Source of the DNA: Symbiodinium natans
Lineage: Eukaryota; Sar; Dinophyceae; Suessiales; Symbiodiniaceae
Length of the DNA: 64,000 bases
Direction of reading: 5' to 3'
Assembly (NCBI GenBank): GCA_905221605.1
Contig: CAJNDS010002335.1
Span: 1,031,387 to 1,095,386, forward strand
Position numbers and translations under genes: made by a program
The notes under the pieces: generated by a model
Told to the model about the DNA's origin: nothing
The model's input: only the letters and a program-made list of their open reading frames with translations
The model's database searches: none
Part shown: positions 30,061 through 41,140 of the stretch, piece by piece
How positions within the stretch are numbered: the first letter of the stretch is position 1
How the letters are laid out: each line of letters opens with the position of its first letter

Positions 30061-30540
30061 GTGTTACCTGAAACGGTTCAATTAGAAGATGATATGTTAT
30101 GCCAAATACATAAGGTAAGCATTCCTCATTCTTGGTATTCAATAAACAACACAAGTAACAAAAAGATTGGAGACATCAAGTTATACCCCCTGGTGTCATA
30201 GGCAGTATTACTTATATTTATTGGAGACATCAAGTTATACCCCCTGGTTTCATAGGCAGTATTACTTGTCGGAAAGTAACAATTCCCGAAGGCAACTACA
30301 CAGCGGTAGATTTAGCACAAACCATCCAAATAGCGATTACTTTGTTCGTGGATACAAACGACAGACCCAACACATATACTTTAAGTTACAACATCAACTG
30401 ACAAATTTACAATCAGTTCTAACTACGCAACGGCAACTTTTTGTTCGTCTCACTGATGGAGAGGTATCATCGGTTGCAAATTTGTTTAGTGACCCTGTTG
30501 ATGTTCATCACTTATATGGGTTTGGGGGTTTCGAGTCTAG
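30061..30540 (+). pseudogene. Decayed viral structural-protein fragment (algal giant virus / Polinton-like virus type)
   Basis: In an AT-rich patch free of telomere repeats, successive frames read VSIPHSWYSINNTSNKK (30115-30165), VTIPEGNYTAVDLAQTIQIA (30276-30335), KFTISSNYATATF (about 30403-30441) and RLTDGEVSSVANL. The order P-x-SWYxI, IPEGNYTxxxLAxxI, KFTISS, LTDxEV is the pattern I know from minor structural proteins of nucleocytoplasmic large DNA viruses of algae, virophages and Polinton-like viruses. Frames change at about 30211 and 30400 and stops lie at 30208-30210 and 30399-30401, so it is broken. A 54-bp direct tandem duplication (30167-30220, 30221-30274) sits between the first two motifs. 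An endogenous viral remnant is the best reading. Confidence 0.6.
30167..30274 (+). repeat. 54-bp tandem duplication
   Basis: Two copies starting TTGGAGACATCAAGTTATAC, 54 bp apart and nearly identical, in phase with the viral-like frame. Confidence 0.9.
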
Positions 30541-31062
30541 GGGATAGTTTCTGCGCACCCCTAAACAACCCAAAGCCCCAAACCCTAAGCCCTATAAGAC
30601 CTATCCAAAGCCCTACACCTACTCAAACCAGAAGCCCCCCCAAGCTAACGAACCCTGAGCCGCACATCCAGGTCCTGGCTGCCGAGAACTTGCGCGGCCT
30701 GCCTGCAAGCTTGCGGCCGTAGTCGGGGTTTCGAGTGCATCAGTGTATAGGGTTTAGGGTTTAGGGTTTGGGGTTTAGGGTTTTGGGTTTAGGGCGATTT
30801 CTCCACGAATGCCCCCGAAATTGAGCACGAAGTATACTCCGAAAATTGTCGGGCTCGGCTGGCGAGGGCTCTTGCAATGCGAAACCCCTGAAAGGCCGAC
30901 AAATCTGAAGGGTCTGTGAGAAGCCCGAATGGGACAACCCTAAACCCTAAACCCCAAACCCCAAACCCTAAGCCGGACCCGGCCAGCCAGCCTAAACTAG
31001 GGAAGCCCCTCGCCAAAAACACCCCCCAACAACCTTGTTCACGAAGATTGCCCTGGAGCTAA

Positions 31063-31204
31063 ACTTGGAGGCTCAGGGTACCTATTAACCAAGTTTAACT
31101 GTACTTCTAACCCACTTATAAGCCCCTTAAGTGCCCTAATATGATGATAATTTGGGTTCTAAGCACAGCTATAATTGGTCAATAAGTACCATGAACCTTC
31201 AAGT
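31063..31204. mobile_element. Family C inverted-repeat element (complete)
   Basis: CTTGGAGGCTCAGGGTACCT left, AGTACCATGAACCTTCAAG right; inner AACTGTACTTCTAACCCACT and AGCACAGCTATAATTGG. Confidence 0.75.
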
Positions 31205-31239
31205 ACAGCCCTCCGTGGGAATGAACCCGTAAACTTGGG

Positions 31240-31400
31240 GGGCCGTATGGGAGTTTACGAAAATAGGGGACCCCTAAAACGGACCCCCCACATAGTAGGA
31301 TTCTGTTATCAATAAGGACCTAAGGTACCCCTAATTTGGGCGACCCCCATATACCCTTTACTACAGCTCTTATTGAGGTATATCAACCCATACGGTTTTT
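31240..31400. mobile_element. Inverted-repeat element, single copy
   Basis: CCGTATGGGAG left and CCCATACGG right, with several inner GGGG/CCCC pairs (GGGGACCCCTAAAACGG, GGTACCCCTAATTTGGG). No other copy found. Confidence 0.45.
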
Positions 31401-31760
31401 TTAGGGTTCATTTGGTCCCCAAGGTATAGCTACTGCTTGTTGGCGGGCGATTGTCTAAGGCCAAACCCCTGTACAACTCAGCACGCTTATGGGGAACAGC
31501 TGTCCTCGGGACATACATTGCCTTCTTGCTTCGCAGTTCTGGGTTTAACTTGGTTTTGGAGTACTACACTTTAACACTTTTTTTGGTTCTGGGCTCCTAT
31601 AATGGCTACTTATACCTAGAAAGTGTATACTTTTTTTTCCCGGGTCTACTCCAAAGCCAAGTTAAGGGTGCCTGCTTCGAGGTCTGGCAGGCTTGTGGGG
31701 GGAGGCTCAGCTCATCCTCCCTGCGATGTGCCTTGCACCTGGCCTCCCAGGATGTTTTAC

Positions 31761-31816
31761 CCCAAACCCTAAACCCTAAACCCTAAACCCTAAACCCTAA
31801 ACCCTAAACCCTAAAT
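31761..31816 (-). repeat. CCCTAAA block
   Basis: Seven to eight units. Confidence 0.95.
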
Positions 31817-32061
31817 CAGATAGCCAGCTCCTCGAAGTATAGGCAGCGACCCGACCCTTTCACTGTGCGAGGCTATGCGAATGAACGAGGAGTTCTGCCA
31901 TGCGGCCAGGCATCAGCAAACGACACAAAGTGCAATAAACCTTAATTAAGGGGTTTAGGGTTTAGGGTTTAGGGTTTGGGGTTTGGGGTTTGGGGTGTGG
32001 GGTTCAGGGTTCAGGGTTCAGGGTTTAGGGTTTAGGGTTGGGTTTTGGGTTTATAATTTGG

Positions 32062-32100
32062 GAATATTCCTTAATGAAGGGGTATTGGAGTCCCTGGGTA
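32062..32100. mobile_element. Half copy of family D inverted-repeat element
   Basis: GGAATATTCCTTAATGAAGG then TATTGGAGTCCCTGGG, matching the right arm of 55738-55845. Confidence 0.6.
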
Positions 32101-32383
32101 AGTCGCTGGTCTCAGGGTTTAGGGTGCAGGTACGTAGTTTGAGGGATCAAGCGCATGCGAGACGATGTAGGATTGCGCTTCCTTGTCCTGAAAACGCAGG
32201 ACCTGTGGAAGTGTTGCGGGAGTGCACTGTTTTGAGCATTTCTTCGTGAGACGCACGCATGGCATTCCTCATGCAAGAAAGTGAAAAATCAATGTCAAAC
32301 ACTGACACCATACTGGGGGGACGTTTGCCGGAGCGTCCGGCTCTTGTGTTTCCTCTTTTTTCATGTTATTTCTATCCTTTTTT

Positions 32384-32544
32384 TGTGGGGGGGGGGGGGG
32401 GGGTGGGGGGGAAGGGGGGGGGGGCATGGGGGAGGAGGGGGGGGGGGTAGGGGGGGGAGGGGCGTTGAGCGGGGGGGGGGGTGAGGGGGGGGGGATGCGC
32501 GTGTGTGCGACGGGTAGCGGGGGGGGGGGAAGGGAGGGGGGGAT
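32384..32544. repeat. G-rich low-complexity tract
   Basis: Runs of 8-20 G separated by single A, T or C. Glycine/proline ORFs on both strands are artefacts of this tract. Confidence 0.95.
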
Positions 32545-32609
32545 CATTCTCACTCCAGGTTCAAGGATAAAAACGTTAAATATGAACACTCCCCACGCTT
32601 GACCTTTAT

Positions 32610-32761
32610 ACTTGGAGGGTGTCAGGGTAATTATATCAACCAATTACGCTGTACTTATATACCCACTGATAAGACTTCCCTTCATTTGACACCTAATATG
32701 ATCATAATCTGGGTTATAGTACGTTATACGGTCAATTAATACCGTGCCCTGAACCCTGAAC
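32610..32761. mobile_element. Family C inverted-repeat element, diverged
   Basis: CTTGGAGGGTGTCAGGG ... GCTGTACTTATATACCCACT ... ATACCGTGCCCTGAAC. Degenerate CCCTAAA units follow to 32810. Confidence 0.6.
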
Positions 32762-33329
32762 CAACCCTAAAACCATAACCCTAAACCCTAAACCTAAACC
32801 CTAAAACCCTGAGAACCTACAAAGGAGCTGTTTTCTGAACCCGCGCGGGAAGCTCGAATAAAAGCTGTCCCTAGAGAGGGCCCTGTGCAGCGTGGAAGTT
32901 TCAGAAATGTGTTTTTCTGGAGTTAGGGCCACTCGTTTCGCGTGTCTGTTCGGGTTTGTATTTTGTTTGGGAGTTTAGGGTTTTAGGGTTTTAGGGTTTC
33001 AGGGGCTAATTTAGGTTTAGGAGGGGTTTTCAAGCTTCAAGGCATGGCAATGTTTTGAGTTGTACCTGGTAGTTACGCGGCACAGGGAAAACCACTTTTG
33101 GGAGAAACCCTGCGCCGCGGGAAGCGCGACTCGATGCTTTGTTGAGGCCGAACAGGTCACGAATGTCCCCGAGATTGCTTAGGAACCTCAGATCAGGCCT
33201 AAGCGAAAAGGAAGAGGACCGGCTGTACTGGCCCGGCTGAAGGCCGTACTGCCGGAAGCGTTGGGTTTAGGCGAGCCGGCTGTACGGGGCTCTGGCCAGC
33301 GGGCACTGCATGCACGCGTGTGGCGCTCA

Positions 33330-36300
33330 ATGCTTTACATTTTCAATCGGAGTGAGCAAGCATAGGACAGACGAGGGGCAGTGCAAAGCTGGGGGGAGGA
33401 CAAGCGGAAAACGAGTTCCGGCAGCGCCTACGGCGACTGGAAGCCGCGGAAGGGGCGTTGTCAATGGCAGGTACGCGCCGCAAGAGATCCCGCGCGTGCA
33501 TTTCTGCCGTCTGCAAATCACGCTGAATTGCACACTGATCCGCAACAAAGCCCGTCGGCTCACCGGTACGAGCCGATGATGGGAGTCCCAGGGAGCGCCA
33601 AAGTTTCGCATGGCAGTGGAGCCCCAGCCGCCGCACTGGCCTCGCGACCAGGGGCACGAATTGGAGCCCTGCTCTCGCATTGGGGCGGCCCGTTGGAGGT
33701 ACGTGCGTTGCGCTCCTCATAAGAGGTACAAGCACGGAGCCACAGCGGCCCGAAGCTGCCAAGAAGAACCCCCCCGCGACGCCCCTCGTGACCTGCAAGG
33801 TCGAAAAAGCTTCTGGACGCGGAGGCCCCAGCGCTCACAAACCGTCAGCAGGCAGGTGGCCGCCGACCACTGCAGAGCAGCAGCGCACCAGCCCGCAGAA
33901 GCCAAGCTCAGTTTGACGGCCGGTAGCAGACCCCCCTCTCGAATTCGGGGAAGGCCCCCGCCGCAGCGGCACGGGCTCTAATCCAGTAACGCAGCGGTTG
34001 TGGCGTTTGATGCGGATCCACCGCCGAACGGACAGGCGAGGCATGATCACCATGGCAGTCCATCACAACCGTCGCATAGGGGGCAATACTCTTCAGTGAT
34101 AGATCAGAGAACGGGTAGGCGTAGGCGCATGCGCAGGAGTGTCCGGAAGACTCTGCGGCTCAAGCAAAAGCCCAAGGGCGTCAGCAGGACGGCGGAAACC
34201 AGGTAACCGGCCCCGGTCCCAGTTCAACAACGGAGGGGCACGGGAAGGCTCGTCGGGAGCGGCGTCGAAGCAAGGACAAGCCCTTGCCCTCTCTCATCCA
34301 AGTCGATGACCGCTGCTGCTGCCGGACAGAGACGATGGGCTGAGTGGGCAAACTTCCTGCTGCGGCGCGACGGACGCAGTGAACTGCTGGCGACAGAGCG
34401 GAACATCAGGGCGGTAGTTAGCGTCGAGCGATCTGACAACACGCAGCGGGTGGCAACAACGGAAACATTTAGGCGGCAGCGCATGCTGCGCTCTTTCGCA
34501 GGCCCAGTCTTCGCCGACGGCAACACGCAAAGGCCGGCTTGGCGCCAAGCGAGCTCAGGAGGAGAGGGAGCCCCCCTATGCCCTCAAAGCAGGCGCGGAC
34601 ACGGTCATCGAAGCTGCGGAGGGCAATCGACGTGCAGGACTGGCTGGAAGTCATCGCATGTCATGCGTGACCTTGCAGTACGAGGAGTCAGTGACCGCAA
34701 AAGGTGTAGGGACCGCCCAGTTTGAGGGCACGCAAGGTTGCCCAGAGCTTCCAGCAGAGGAGCAGACTTGGTAACCCAGAAGTCTCAGAGCACTGCCGGT
34801 TGCAGTATTTGGGGCCCCGAGCGCAGCACCAAGCAGAGGCATTCACCGTGACGCCGGACAAAAGCCGGGAGGCAGGCCGCGCAGTCAGCGCTAATGGTCG
34901 GCTAGTGACACCCACATTCGGACTTAGCAGCTTCCAAAACGAGACCAACTGCACAGGCCAGAGGCAGTGAGGGCGTGAGCGCTTGAGGGGCTTGATGGCT
35001 GGTGCCGGCAAGGACACATCATCATGGAAGGCCGAACGGAGGGTCCGAAGGCGACCTGAACAGCAGACAAGGCAGCTGGAGGGGAGGGGCGAAGAGCACC
35101 GGCTCTAGAGGGTTCCCTTGCTGGACTCCCGCAGCAGGATCTTACACCACCCTCCCCGCCAACAGTGAGACGGAGTGGCATGCCATGAGGACCAGTCAGG
35201 CCCAGCACGCAAACTTCAGGCAATGCTCACGGACCTTCCCGCAACATAGCATTACCGAGCTGTCCCGATGTGTTGAAACGTGCGGAAGTCGGTTTCAACA
35301 GTACCCTTGTCGACGTGGCCTGCATTGCGGTGTAGCCATTGGCGCGTGGCATGGGAACGGCTGCCTCCGTCCCTGCAGGGACGCCGACCCCCGAGCTTGC
35401 AAAGGAAGGCTAGAGGTAGTCCCTGCCTCCTCGCGAAAGCCACGGCAAAGGACTTTCCCACAAGTTTGCGCGAGCACTTCTCGACAGCGATGGGCCGCAC
35501 TCCGCCTTGCGGTTTCGGAGGGCGTGGAGGGTAGCGCCCGCAGATGAGGGAGCACGGGGAGGCTGGAGCCTGTCCCCCGACAAGGAGTTGGCAGAGCGCT
35601 GGCAAGGTGAGTATGACCTCATCAGAGTGGGCGGTAAGAACTTCCCGTAATGGTCGGGCGAAGGCACGAAGGCCAGCCAGGCGAAGAACCACGCTTGATC
35701 CCCGGCATATCTTGAGCCTCCGAAACTTCCGGCATCAGCCGCGAACTCAGGCACCTCAGCCTGGCCGAGCGCGCCAAGAGCGGCACAAGTCCCGGGCCAG
35801 GAGAGCGAGGATTCTTGGAGCGAAGCTCTTCGAGCACAGCCGGGGTGGGAGGCTAATGGCGTGGGGTCAAACAAGGGCAGCGCTGGCGCGGGAGGAGTCG
35901 CCTTCAGCCGCAAGAGCCCTACTGCGCAAGGTGCGCTGTCCTCACTTGCCCGGCCCGGGAAGAGCGCGGCGCGGGCTAACCCAGCTCCTTGCCAACAGTC
36001 TAGCAACGGTCACCCTCAAGCCAATCGTTGACATCGCCGGCGGTAGCCTGAGCAGCCCTGTGCGCGGTGGCGGCGCACCCCCCCGGAGGAGCAACAAGGA
36101 CAGCTTTTCGGAGCATCAAGAGCTCCTGCCACGCGGCAACTTTTACGGGCAACAGGCTTCTGCAGCAGCGCGTGCAAGGCACTGAGACCACGCAGCCTGG
36201 CAGCAGTGGGATGTGGCGGCCGAAACCGATTTTGTCGACAGTTGGCATCCAGGATGTCCCCGCCAAAGTTATGGCATAGCAGCCTCAGGAGGAACCTGTC

Positions 36301-36440
36301 CCCGTGTCGAGCAGGCCGGGGTATGCTTGGGAGCGCTGGGTGGGCGGCCGCGCGGGTGAACCATTGTGGAAGCGCTTGACCACCAGCAACCACATACAGA
36401 ACACAGAGGTCGTGTTTTGCTGTAAGTATGTTTTTAGTTC
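33330..36440 (-). pseudogene. Frameshifted reverse-transcriptase element hidden on the minus strand of a GC-rich island
   Basis: No frame is long, but RT signatures appear in order on the minus strand: KPQGGVRPIAVEKCSRKLVG (35515-35456), DFR.FNTHRDSS (motif A, about 35290-35255), AAGVQQGNPLEPVLFA (motif B, 35135-35088), FHDD (motif C, 35029-35018), then SFDDRVRACFE (about 34620) and downstream RHN-type and GLQFVPLV...ARTGEP motifs (33669-33555). This sequence type (GGVRPIAVGE ... GVQQGDPLGPLLFA ... YLDD ... C-terminal domain) is common in algal retroelements; a restriction-enzyme-like C-terminal nuclease is possible but not shown. Several frame changes between motifs prove decay. The island contains no telomere repeats at all. 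Confidence 0.75.
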
Positions 36441-36499
36441 GGTTCAGGGTCACGTAGGGGATCGTGGGTCATCTTGTTTTGTTCACCTCCCTTGGACTC

Positions 36500-36735
36500 T
36501 CCACTAACCACCAATCAGGATCCCCTGACAACCTGTTCTTCGCTAATACTTCTAAGGACCCACTCCTCCCCCCACAAAAAAAAACAAAAAACTTCCCCAT
36601 AAGGGTGATAAGGTTTTTTTTTTTTTTTTTTCTTTTTGGGGGGTTTCTTAAGCAAGTAGTAGTTGAGTCTGAAAGGTAGAGATTTTTTTAAGTTTTAGTT
36701 TTTTTTTTTATTTTTAGTTTTTTTTTCCCCCCCGA
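36500..36735. other. Homopolymer-rich stretch with a family L right end
   Basis: T-runs (36614-36631, 36700-36730) and GGGGGGTTTCTTAAGCAAGTAGTAG (36637-36661), the right end of the family L element. Confidence 0.5.
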
Positions 36736-36854
36736 ACCCTAAACCAACAATCAGCCCTGGTTGAGGGTTTGGGGCCCAACTTGGGGTTTAGGTTTACAGG
36801 GTTAGTTTTTAGGGTTTAGGGTTTAGGGTTTAGGTTTAGGGTGTTTAGGTGGGT

Positions 36855-36979
36855 TTCTTTAACTTCTAACCAACTATATAACCACGATAACCCTTAAGCT
36901 GATACCCCTTAAAATTTCTGATATTAATTAATACATTTGGGTTCTAATACAGTTTAGACTTAATAAGTACAAAGTCAAG
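36855..36979. mobile_element. Family C inverted-repeat element, eroded
   Basis: AACTTCTAACCAACTATATAACC ... TTGGGTTCTAATACAG ... TTAATAAGTAC; arms only partly complementary. Confidence 0.45.
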
Positions 36980-37049
36980 GAGTTTAGGGTTCGGGGGTTT
37001 CCAAGTCTAGGGTAGCCTGGGTGGCACGCAAAACCAGCCCAAGTTTAGG

Positions 37050-37165
37050 GGACCCTCAACCCTAAACCTAAAAGTGTAAACCCTAAAAACCCTAACCCTA
37101 AACCCGCTAACCCTAACCCTAAACCCTAAACCCTAAACCTAACCCTAAACCCTAAAACACCTCAA
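37050..37165 (-). repeat. CCCTAAA/CCCTAA block
   Basis: About 14 units, some six-base CCCTAA. 37170-37560 beyond it holds unique and degenerate telomere sequence without a supported gene. Confidence 0.85.
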
Positions 37166-38223
37166 ACCCTGAACCGCTCTCCATCAAACGCCTCGGAAGG
37201 AGGGGCCTCGCCCCGCAGATTGCGGGCACTACCAACTGGCCTCTCATTCCGGTGGAGGTGGCGGCCTGGACTTAGCGTTTGAGGGTTTTGAGGATTTTTA
37301 GGGTTTTAGGGTTCAGGTTTTAGGGTTTAGGGTTTAGGGTTTCGGGTTTAGTAGACACCAAGTCCCTACAAACCCTGTATCCCTATAACCCAAAACCCCA
37401 TCGAGTCCAGCTTTCACACAGAAAAAGATACCCTAAATAAACCCTACGAATCCCCAAATCCTTTAAACCCTACCTTTAATCCTTTCAACCCTAAGTCCAA
37501 AACCCTGAGCCTTGAACCTCAGGGGCCCTCACTACCCTCCCTGTCAACCAACCTTCTGCCCCCCCCCCTTAAACCCTAAACCCTCAGCCCTGAACCCCCG
37601 CCCACAAGGGAAGCTCTCGCTCTCGCTCTCGCTCTCTCTCTCTTGTTCTCTCTCTGCGAATTGGGTGTTCAGGCTGATAGGGCGAAGATTTAGAATTTAG
37701 GGCCTTCGGCCAATTCAAAAAAGCGCCTGAGGGTAGGGCTTAGGGCTTTTGTGGTTTAGGTCTTAAGGTTTATGAAGGGTTTCCTGTATACCGAAGTAGC
37801 CACCAAATAACCCCTTCTTCACCCCTAAGGCCCCTTGTAAGGGTCCCTCCTTTCGTCCCTTGAGTTTAGGGTTCAGGGGCTAGTTGCATACATTTAACCT
37901 AAGTGCGAAAGTGCGAAGAGCCCCCCCCCCCCCCCATCGCGCACGCAGGTGCTGTGTGACCTTCCGTATGGTCGGCAGTTCGGTACGGAGAAGGCATCCT
38001 TTTTGGGAGTCTAGGGTTGAGGGTTCAGGGTTTAGGGTTTCGGGTGGCTTATCAGTTGATTGGTATGTGCTGGCCTGCCTCCCGGTTGCTTCGCATAGTA
38101 CTGGCTAGACCTCAGTCCAGTGGCAAACATGGTTATTTAGGGTATAGGGTTTAGGGCTGAGGGTTGAGGGTTTAGGGTTGAGGGTACCTTGCCTGAAACC
38201 TTCAAGCCTTATGACTCCAAGCC

Positions 38224-38328
38224 TTGGGATGTTCCCCATTAGATTAGCAGTGCTTAATAGGGATTATAATTGGGGCGGGGAGGGGGGGGATACTCTAATC
38301 CCGATCTGTAAGAGGGGGAACATCCCAA
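38224..38328. mobile_element. Family A inverted-repeat element
   Basis: TTGGGATGTTCCCC left, GGGGGAACATCCCAA right, inner TTAATAGGGATTATAATTGG and CTAATCCCGATCTG. Confidence 0.8.
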
Positions 38329-38949
38329 TCTACACCCTCTACCCGTCTTCGGGAGTACTTAGCCCCTAAACCCTAAACCCTAAACCCTAAACCCTAAACC
38401 ATAAACCGCTAGTTAGTGCGCAGCACTTCCCGTGCGTTGCGATCTTTTGTTCGGGCTCGAATTTGTTGCTGGGAGAGTGTTCCCCCCAAAGCTCGAGACC
38501 GGAAACACTGGGGGTTTAGGGTTTAGGGTTTAGGGTTTTCCTACGAGGAACCCAAAAAGGAGCCAAGAGAATCCTGAAAGGTAATTATACTTGAACTTGT
38601 ACAATCATGAGAGGTAGCTCTACACGTTAAGATTATGGAATGACTGTCGTGATGATTTTCTAGTTTTGAAGTTTTTGTCGGGTCTTTGCTCGCCGTGTCA
38701 GGGGCACTCAGACCTCTGGAGAGTATCCTAAGCCCTAAACCCCAAACCCCAAACCCAAAACTACTTACTAGCTCTCTGATGTCCACATCAACGAGAAGAG
38801 CCAGAGTTCTCCTCACACCAACAGCCTACTTGCTTCCAACGCCCCCTCCACCCTCCCTAAACCCTAAACCCTCCTAGCGGTCTGTTTAGGAGCTTCGGGC
38901 TTCGGGCGTAAGACTTCGGGTTCAACTGGGTTGGTTTAGGGGTTTAACC

Positions 38950-39060
38950 CCTGTGAGCACTAAACCCTGATTGATCCCCTGAAACCCCTAAGCCCTAAAT
39001 CCTAAACCCTAAACCCCAAAACAATAGACCCCTCAACCCCTAGCACCCTAAACTCCTCAC
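38950..39060 (-). repeat. Degenerate CCCTAAA block
   Basis: C-strand units mixed with CCCTGAA and CCCCAAA, running up to an exon-like segment. Confidence 0.75.
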
Positions 39061-39100
39061 CCCTGCGCCCATTTTCTTCGTTGAGCTGCCGGCCTCCCAG

Positions 39101-39164
39101 ACCAATCACTCGCTCTATGCCGCTGCCCTGCGCGAGCTGGCGCGCGTTCTCAAAGAGCCCCGAG
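39101..39164 (+). CDS. Exon-like segment
   Basis: After CCGGCCTCCCAG| the frame reads TNHSLYAAALRELARVLKEP and ends CGAG|GTCGTG. The frame is also open upstream to about 39069 (PIFFVELPASQ), so the true acceptor may be earlier. Helical, Ala/Leu/Arg-rich; unknown product. Confidence 0.45.
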
Positions 39165-39499
39165 GTCGTGCCTTGGCCTTCAAAGCTTAGGGTAGTTAGG
39201 ATTTCGGGATTAGGGTTCTCAGGGTTTATAGGGTGTATAGGGCCAGGGTTTGCAGGGCTTGTGGGGCTTATAGGATTTAGGGTTTCGGTTTCAACTGAAA
39301 CCCTAAAGTCAAATTTGGCTTACGGCGGGCGGAGGTGCATTGGGTGGGCAAGCGCCGCACAGCGCAAAACCCAAACCCTCAGATCGGGCTCCAAGCGCCT
39401 GAACCCCTAAAGCCCGAACCAATAAAAGAAAGCACACCTCCAACCCCCAATCCTCCAAACCCCGCTCCCTAAACTCCTGAGCCCGTCTAAACCCCTCTA

Positions 39500-39680
39500 C
39501 ATAAAGCCCTAAAACCCTAAACCCTACACAAACCCCTAAAGCCTGATTGAAACTCCTAAACCCTGAAAGCCTAACCCTGAAAGCCCTAAACCCCAAACCC
39601 TGAAAGCCCTAAACCCTGAAAGCCCTAAACCCCTGAACCCTGAACCCTGAACCCTAAACCCTAATCCTAAACCCTGAAAG
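39500..39680 (-). repeat. Degenerate CCCTAAA/CCCTGAA block
   Basis: Alternating CCCTAAA and CCCTGAAAG units, a local variant pattern. Confidence 0.85.
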
Positions 39681-40088
39681 CCCCTAAACTCCGATCGCCG
39701 CACCCGATCTACTGCAGGGGCCATCCTCATCACCACGGCCACGAGCTCCAATCTGGCGGCCATGGCCACTTCCTGAGTGTGGCTCTTGCTGTTTGGGGGT
39801 TTGGGGTTTAGGGTTACGGGTGTAACCTCGGTCACAGGCAAGGTACCACAGGAGCCCTGAAGCAAAAAGGGTTTCGGGTGTAGTGTATTGCCCTTGGGGG
39901 GTTTGAAGGGTGCTTGGGTTTCTGAGCCCTAAACCCTAAACTCTAAACCCTAAACCCCAAACCCTTTCAGGCTCAGAGCTTCGGTGCTAGGAGCCTTAAG
40001 ATGGACCAGCCGGGAGGAGCAACTTTGGGGCGTCCATGGTTTCTGGGTCCCGCCTAGAGTAGTAGGGTTTAGGGTTTAGGGTTTGCCT

Positions 40089-40105
40089 TCAGTCCAGTGG
40101 CAAAA
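40089..40105 (+). mobile_element. Retroelement-like 3' tag
   Basis: CAGTCCAGTGGCAAAA then GGGTTTAGGG. Relatives: CAGTCCAGTGGCAAACATGG at 38113 and CAGTCCGGTTGCAAAAA at 43703, the latter also against telomere repeats. Confidence 0.45.
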
Positions 40106-40424
40106 GGGTTTAGGGTTTAGGGTTTGGGGTTTATAGTTTAGGGTTTAGGGTTTAGGGTTTAGGGTTTAGGGTAAAAAAAAAAAAAAAAAGGGTTTAGGGT
40201 TCAGGTTCAACCCACTTCTAAGCCCCGCTGGTTGCAAAGCAGAGGGCTTCCATGTTGATCACCCTTTTGGCGCCGTACTATAGGGGTCGGAAGAAGTACT
40301 AAGTTACTAGTAGTCTTCCCTTATGGCCCCTTTATAATTGTATGATAACAGCCCCTGAAACCCTAGTGTAATTCTTCAGGCCCTTCAACCCTAACCCCCT
40401 AAACCCTAAACCCTATGCTGCAAG

Positions 40425-40513
40425 GGATGCTGTTTCCTGCGCAGCTGCAGGCAAATGCAGCTGCTGTGGCGGAGCTGCACATCTTCAAGCAGATAGGCCG
40501 GAAGCGAACCCGG
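40425..40513 (+). CDS. Exon-like segment
   Basis: Between a CCCTAAA block (acceptor CTGCAAG|) and a TTTAGGG block (donor CCGG|GTTTAGGG). It reads MLFPAQLQANAAAVAELHIF then KQIGRKRTR. The phases do not match the next model at 40808, so an exon may be missing between them. Confidence 0.45.
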
Positions 40514-40604
40514 GTTTAGGGTTTAGGGTTTAGGGTTTAGGGTTTAGGGTTTAGGGTTTAGGGTTTAGGGTTTAGGGTTTAGGGTTTAGGGTTTAGGGTT
40601 TGGG
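40514..40604 (+). repeat. TTTAGGG block
   Basis: Thirteen perfect units beginning exactly at a GT donor. Confidence 0.97.
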
Positions 40605-40638
40605 AGGATTATAAAACGTAGATCCCCTCCTTTAGGGT

Positions 40639-40742
40639 TCCTAAGAATGACCCAAATATTGTAGTATAGGGTAGTAGTCGGGGGGTCTTCCCAAAACCCT
40701 AAACCCTTTGAAGTTCCTAAGAATGACCCAATACAGTAGTAT
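40639..40742. repeat. Direct repeat around a telomeric remnant
   Basis: GTTCCTAAGAATGACCCAA followed by TAnnGTAGTATAGGG occurs at about 40639 and again at about 40711. The 40-bp spacer contains CCCTAAACCC. Confidence 0.75.
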
Positions 40743-40744
40743 AG

Positions 40745-40807
40745 GGTTTGGGGTTTAGGGTTTAGGGTTTAGGGTTTAGGGTTTAGGGTTTAGGGTTTAG
40801 GGTTTAG
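40745..40807 (+). repeat. TTTAGGG block ending as a splice acceptor
   Basis: Eight units; the last one gives TTTAG|GGG before the next exon. Confidence 0.95.
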
Positions 40808-41140
40808 GGGGTTCTACTTCGGATCCTCCCATGGGTATGACTTTGCCTTGAGCATTCGGAGTGATGGGCCCACCACCAAGCACAATGTATCCACCTGTCT
40901 CCCACTCTCCCTGCAGAGAAAAAGAGCTACTGGGCAGGTGTCCCAAACGAAGGGTTTAGGGTTTAGGGTTTTAGGGTTTAGGGTTTAGGGTTTAGGGTTT
41001 TAGGGCCCATAGTCGTAACCCTAAAGCATCTTCAGCCACAAGCGCCGCTGACAGGCTTCCGGTTCGGTGGCAACAAGGATCGCTTGCGCTGCGCCATGTG
41101 CCTTGGCCGGAAGTTTGAGGACACCTTGGGACCTTTTAAG
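40808..41140 (+). CDS. Two-exon gene model with a TTTAGGG intron
   Basis: Exon 40808-40953 follows GGTTTAG| and reads FYFGSSHGYDFALSIRSDGP, later RKRATGQVSQTK; it ends AAGG|GTTTAGGG. Exon 41055-41140 follows GCCGCTGACAG| and reads (G)FRFGGNKDRLRCAMCLGRKF, ending TTTTAAG with an uncertain donor (GA). The split codon G+GC joins in frame. The intron (40954-41054) starts with seven to eight telomere units. A Cys pair (CAMC) could be half a zinc site. Product unknown. Confidence 0.5.

Noticed and set aside
32259-32643. Gly- and Pro-rich ORFs on both strands
   Set aside because: They come from the G-run tract; long homopolymers have few stops.
33310-36280. Plus-strand ORFs of 80-213 codons in the GC-rich island
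   Set aside because: High GC gives few stops; the recognisable RT motifs are all on the minus strand.
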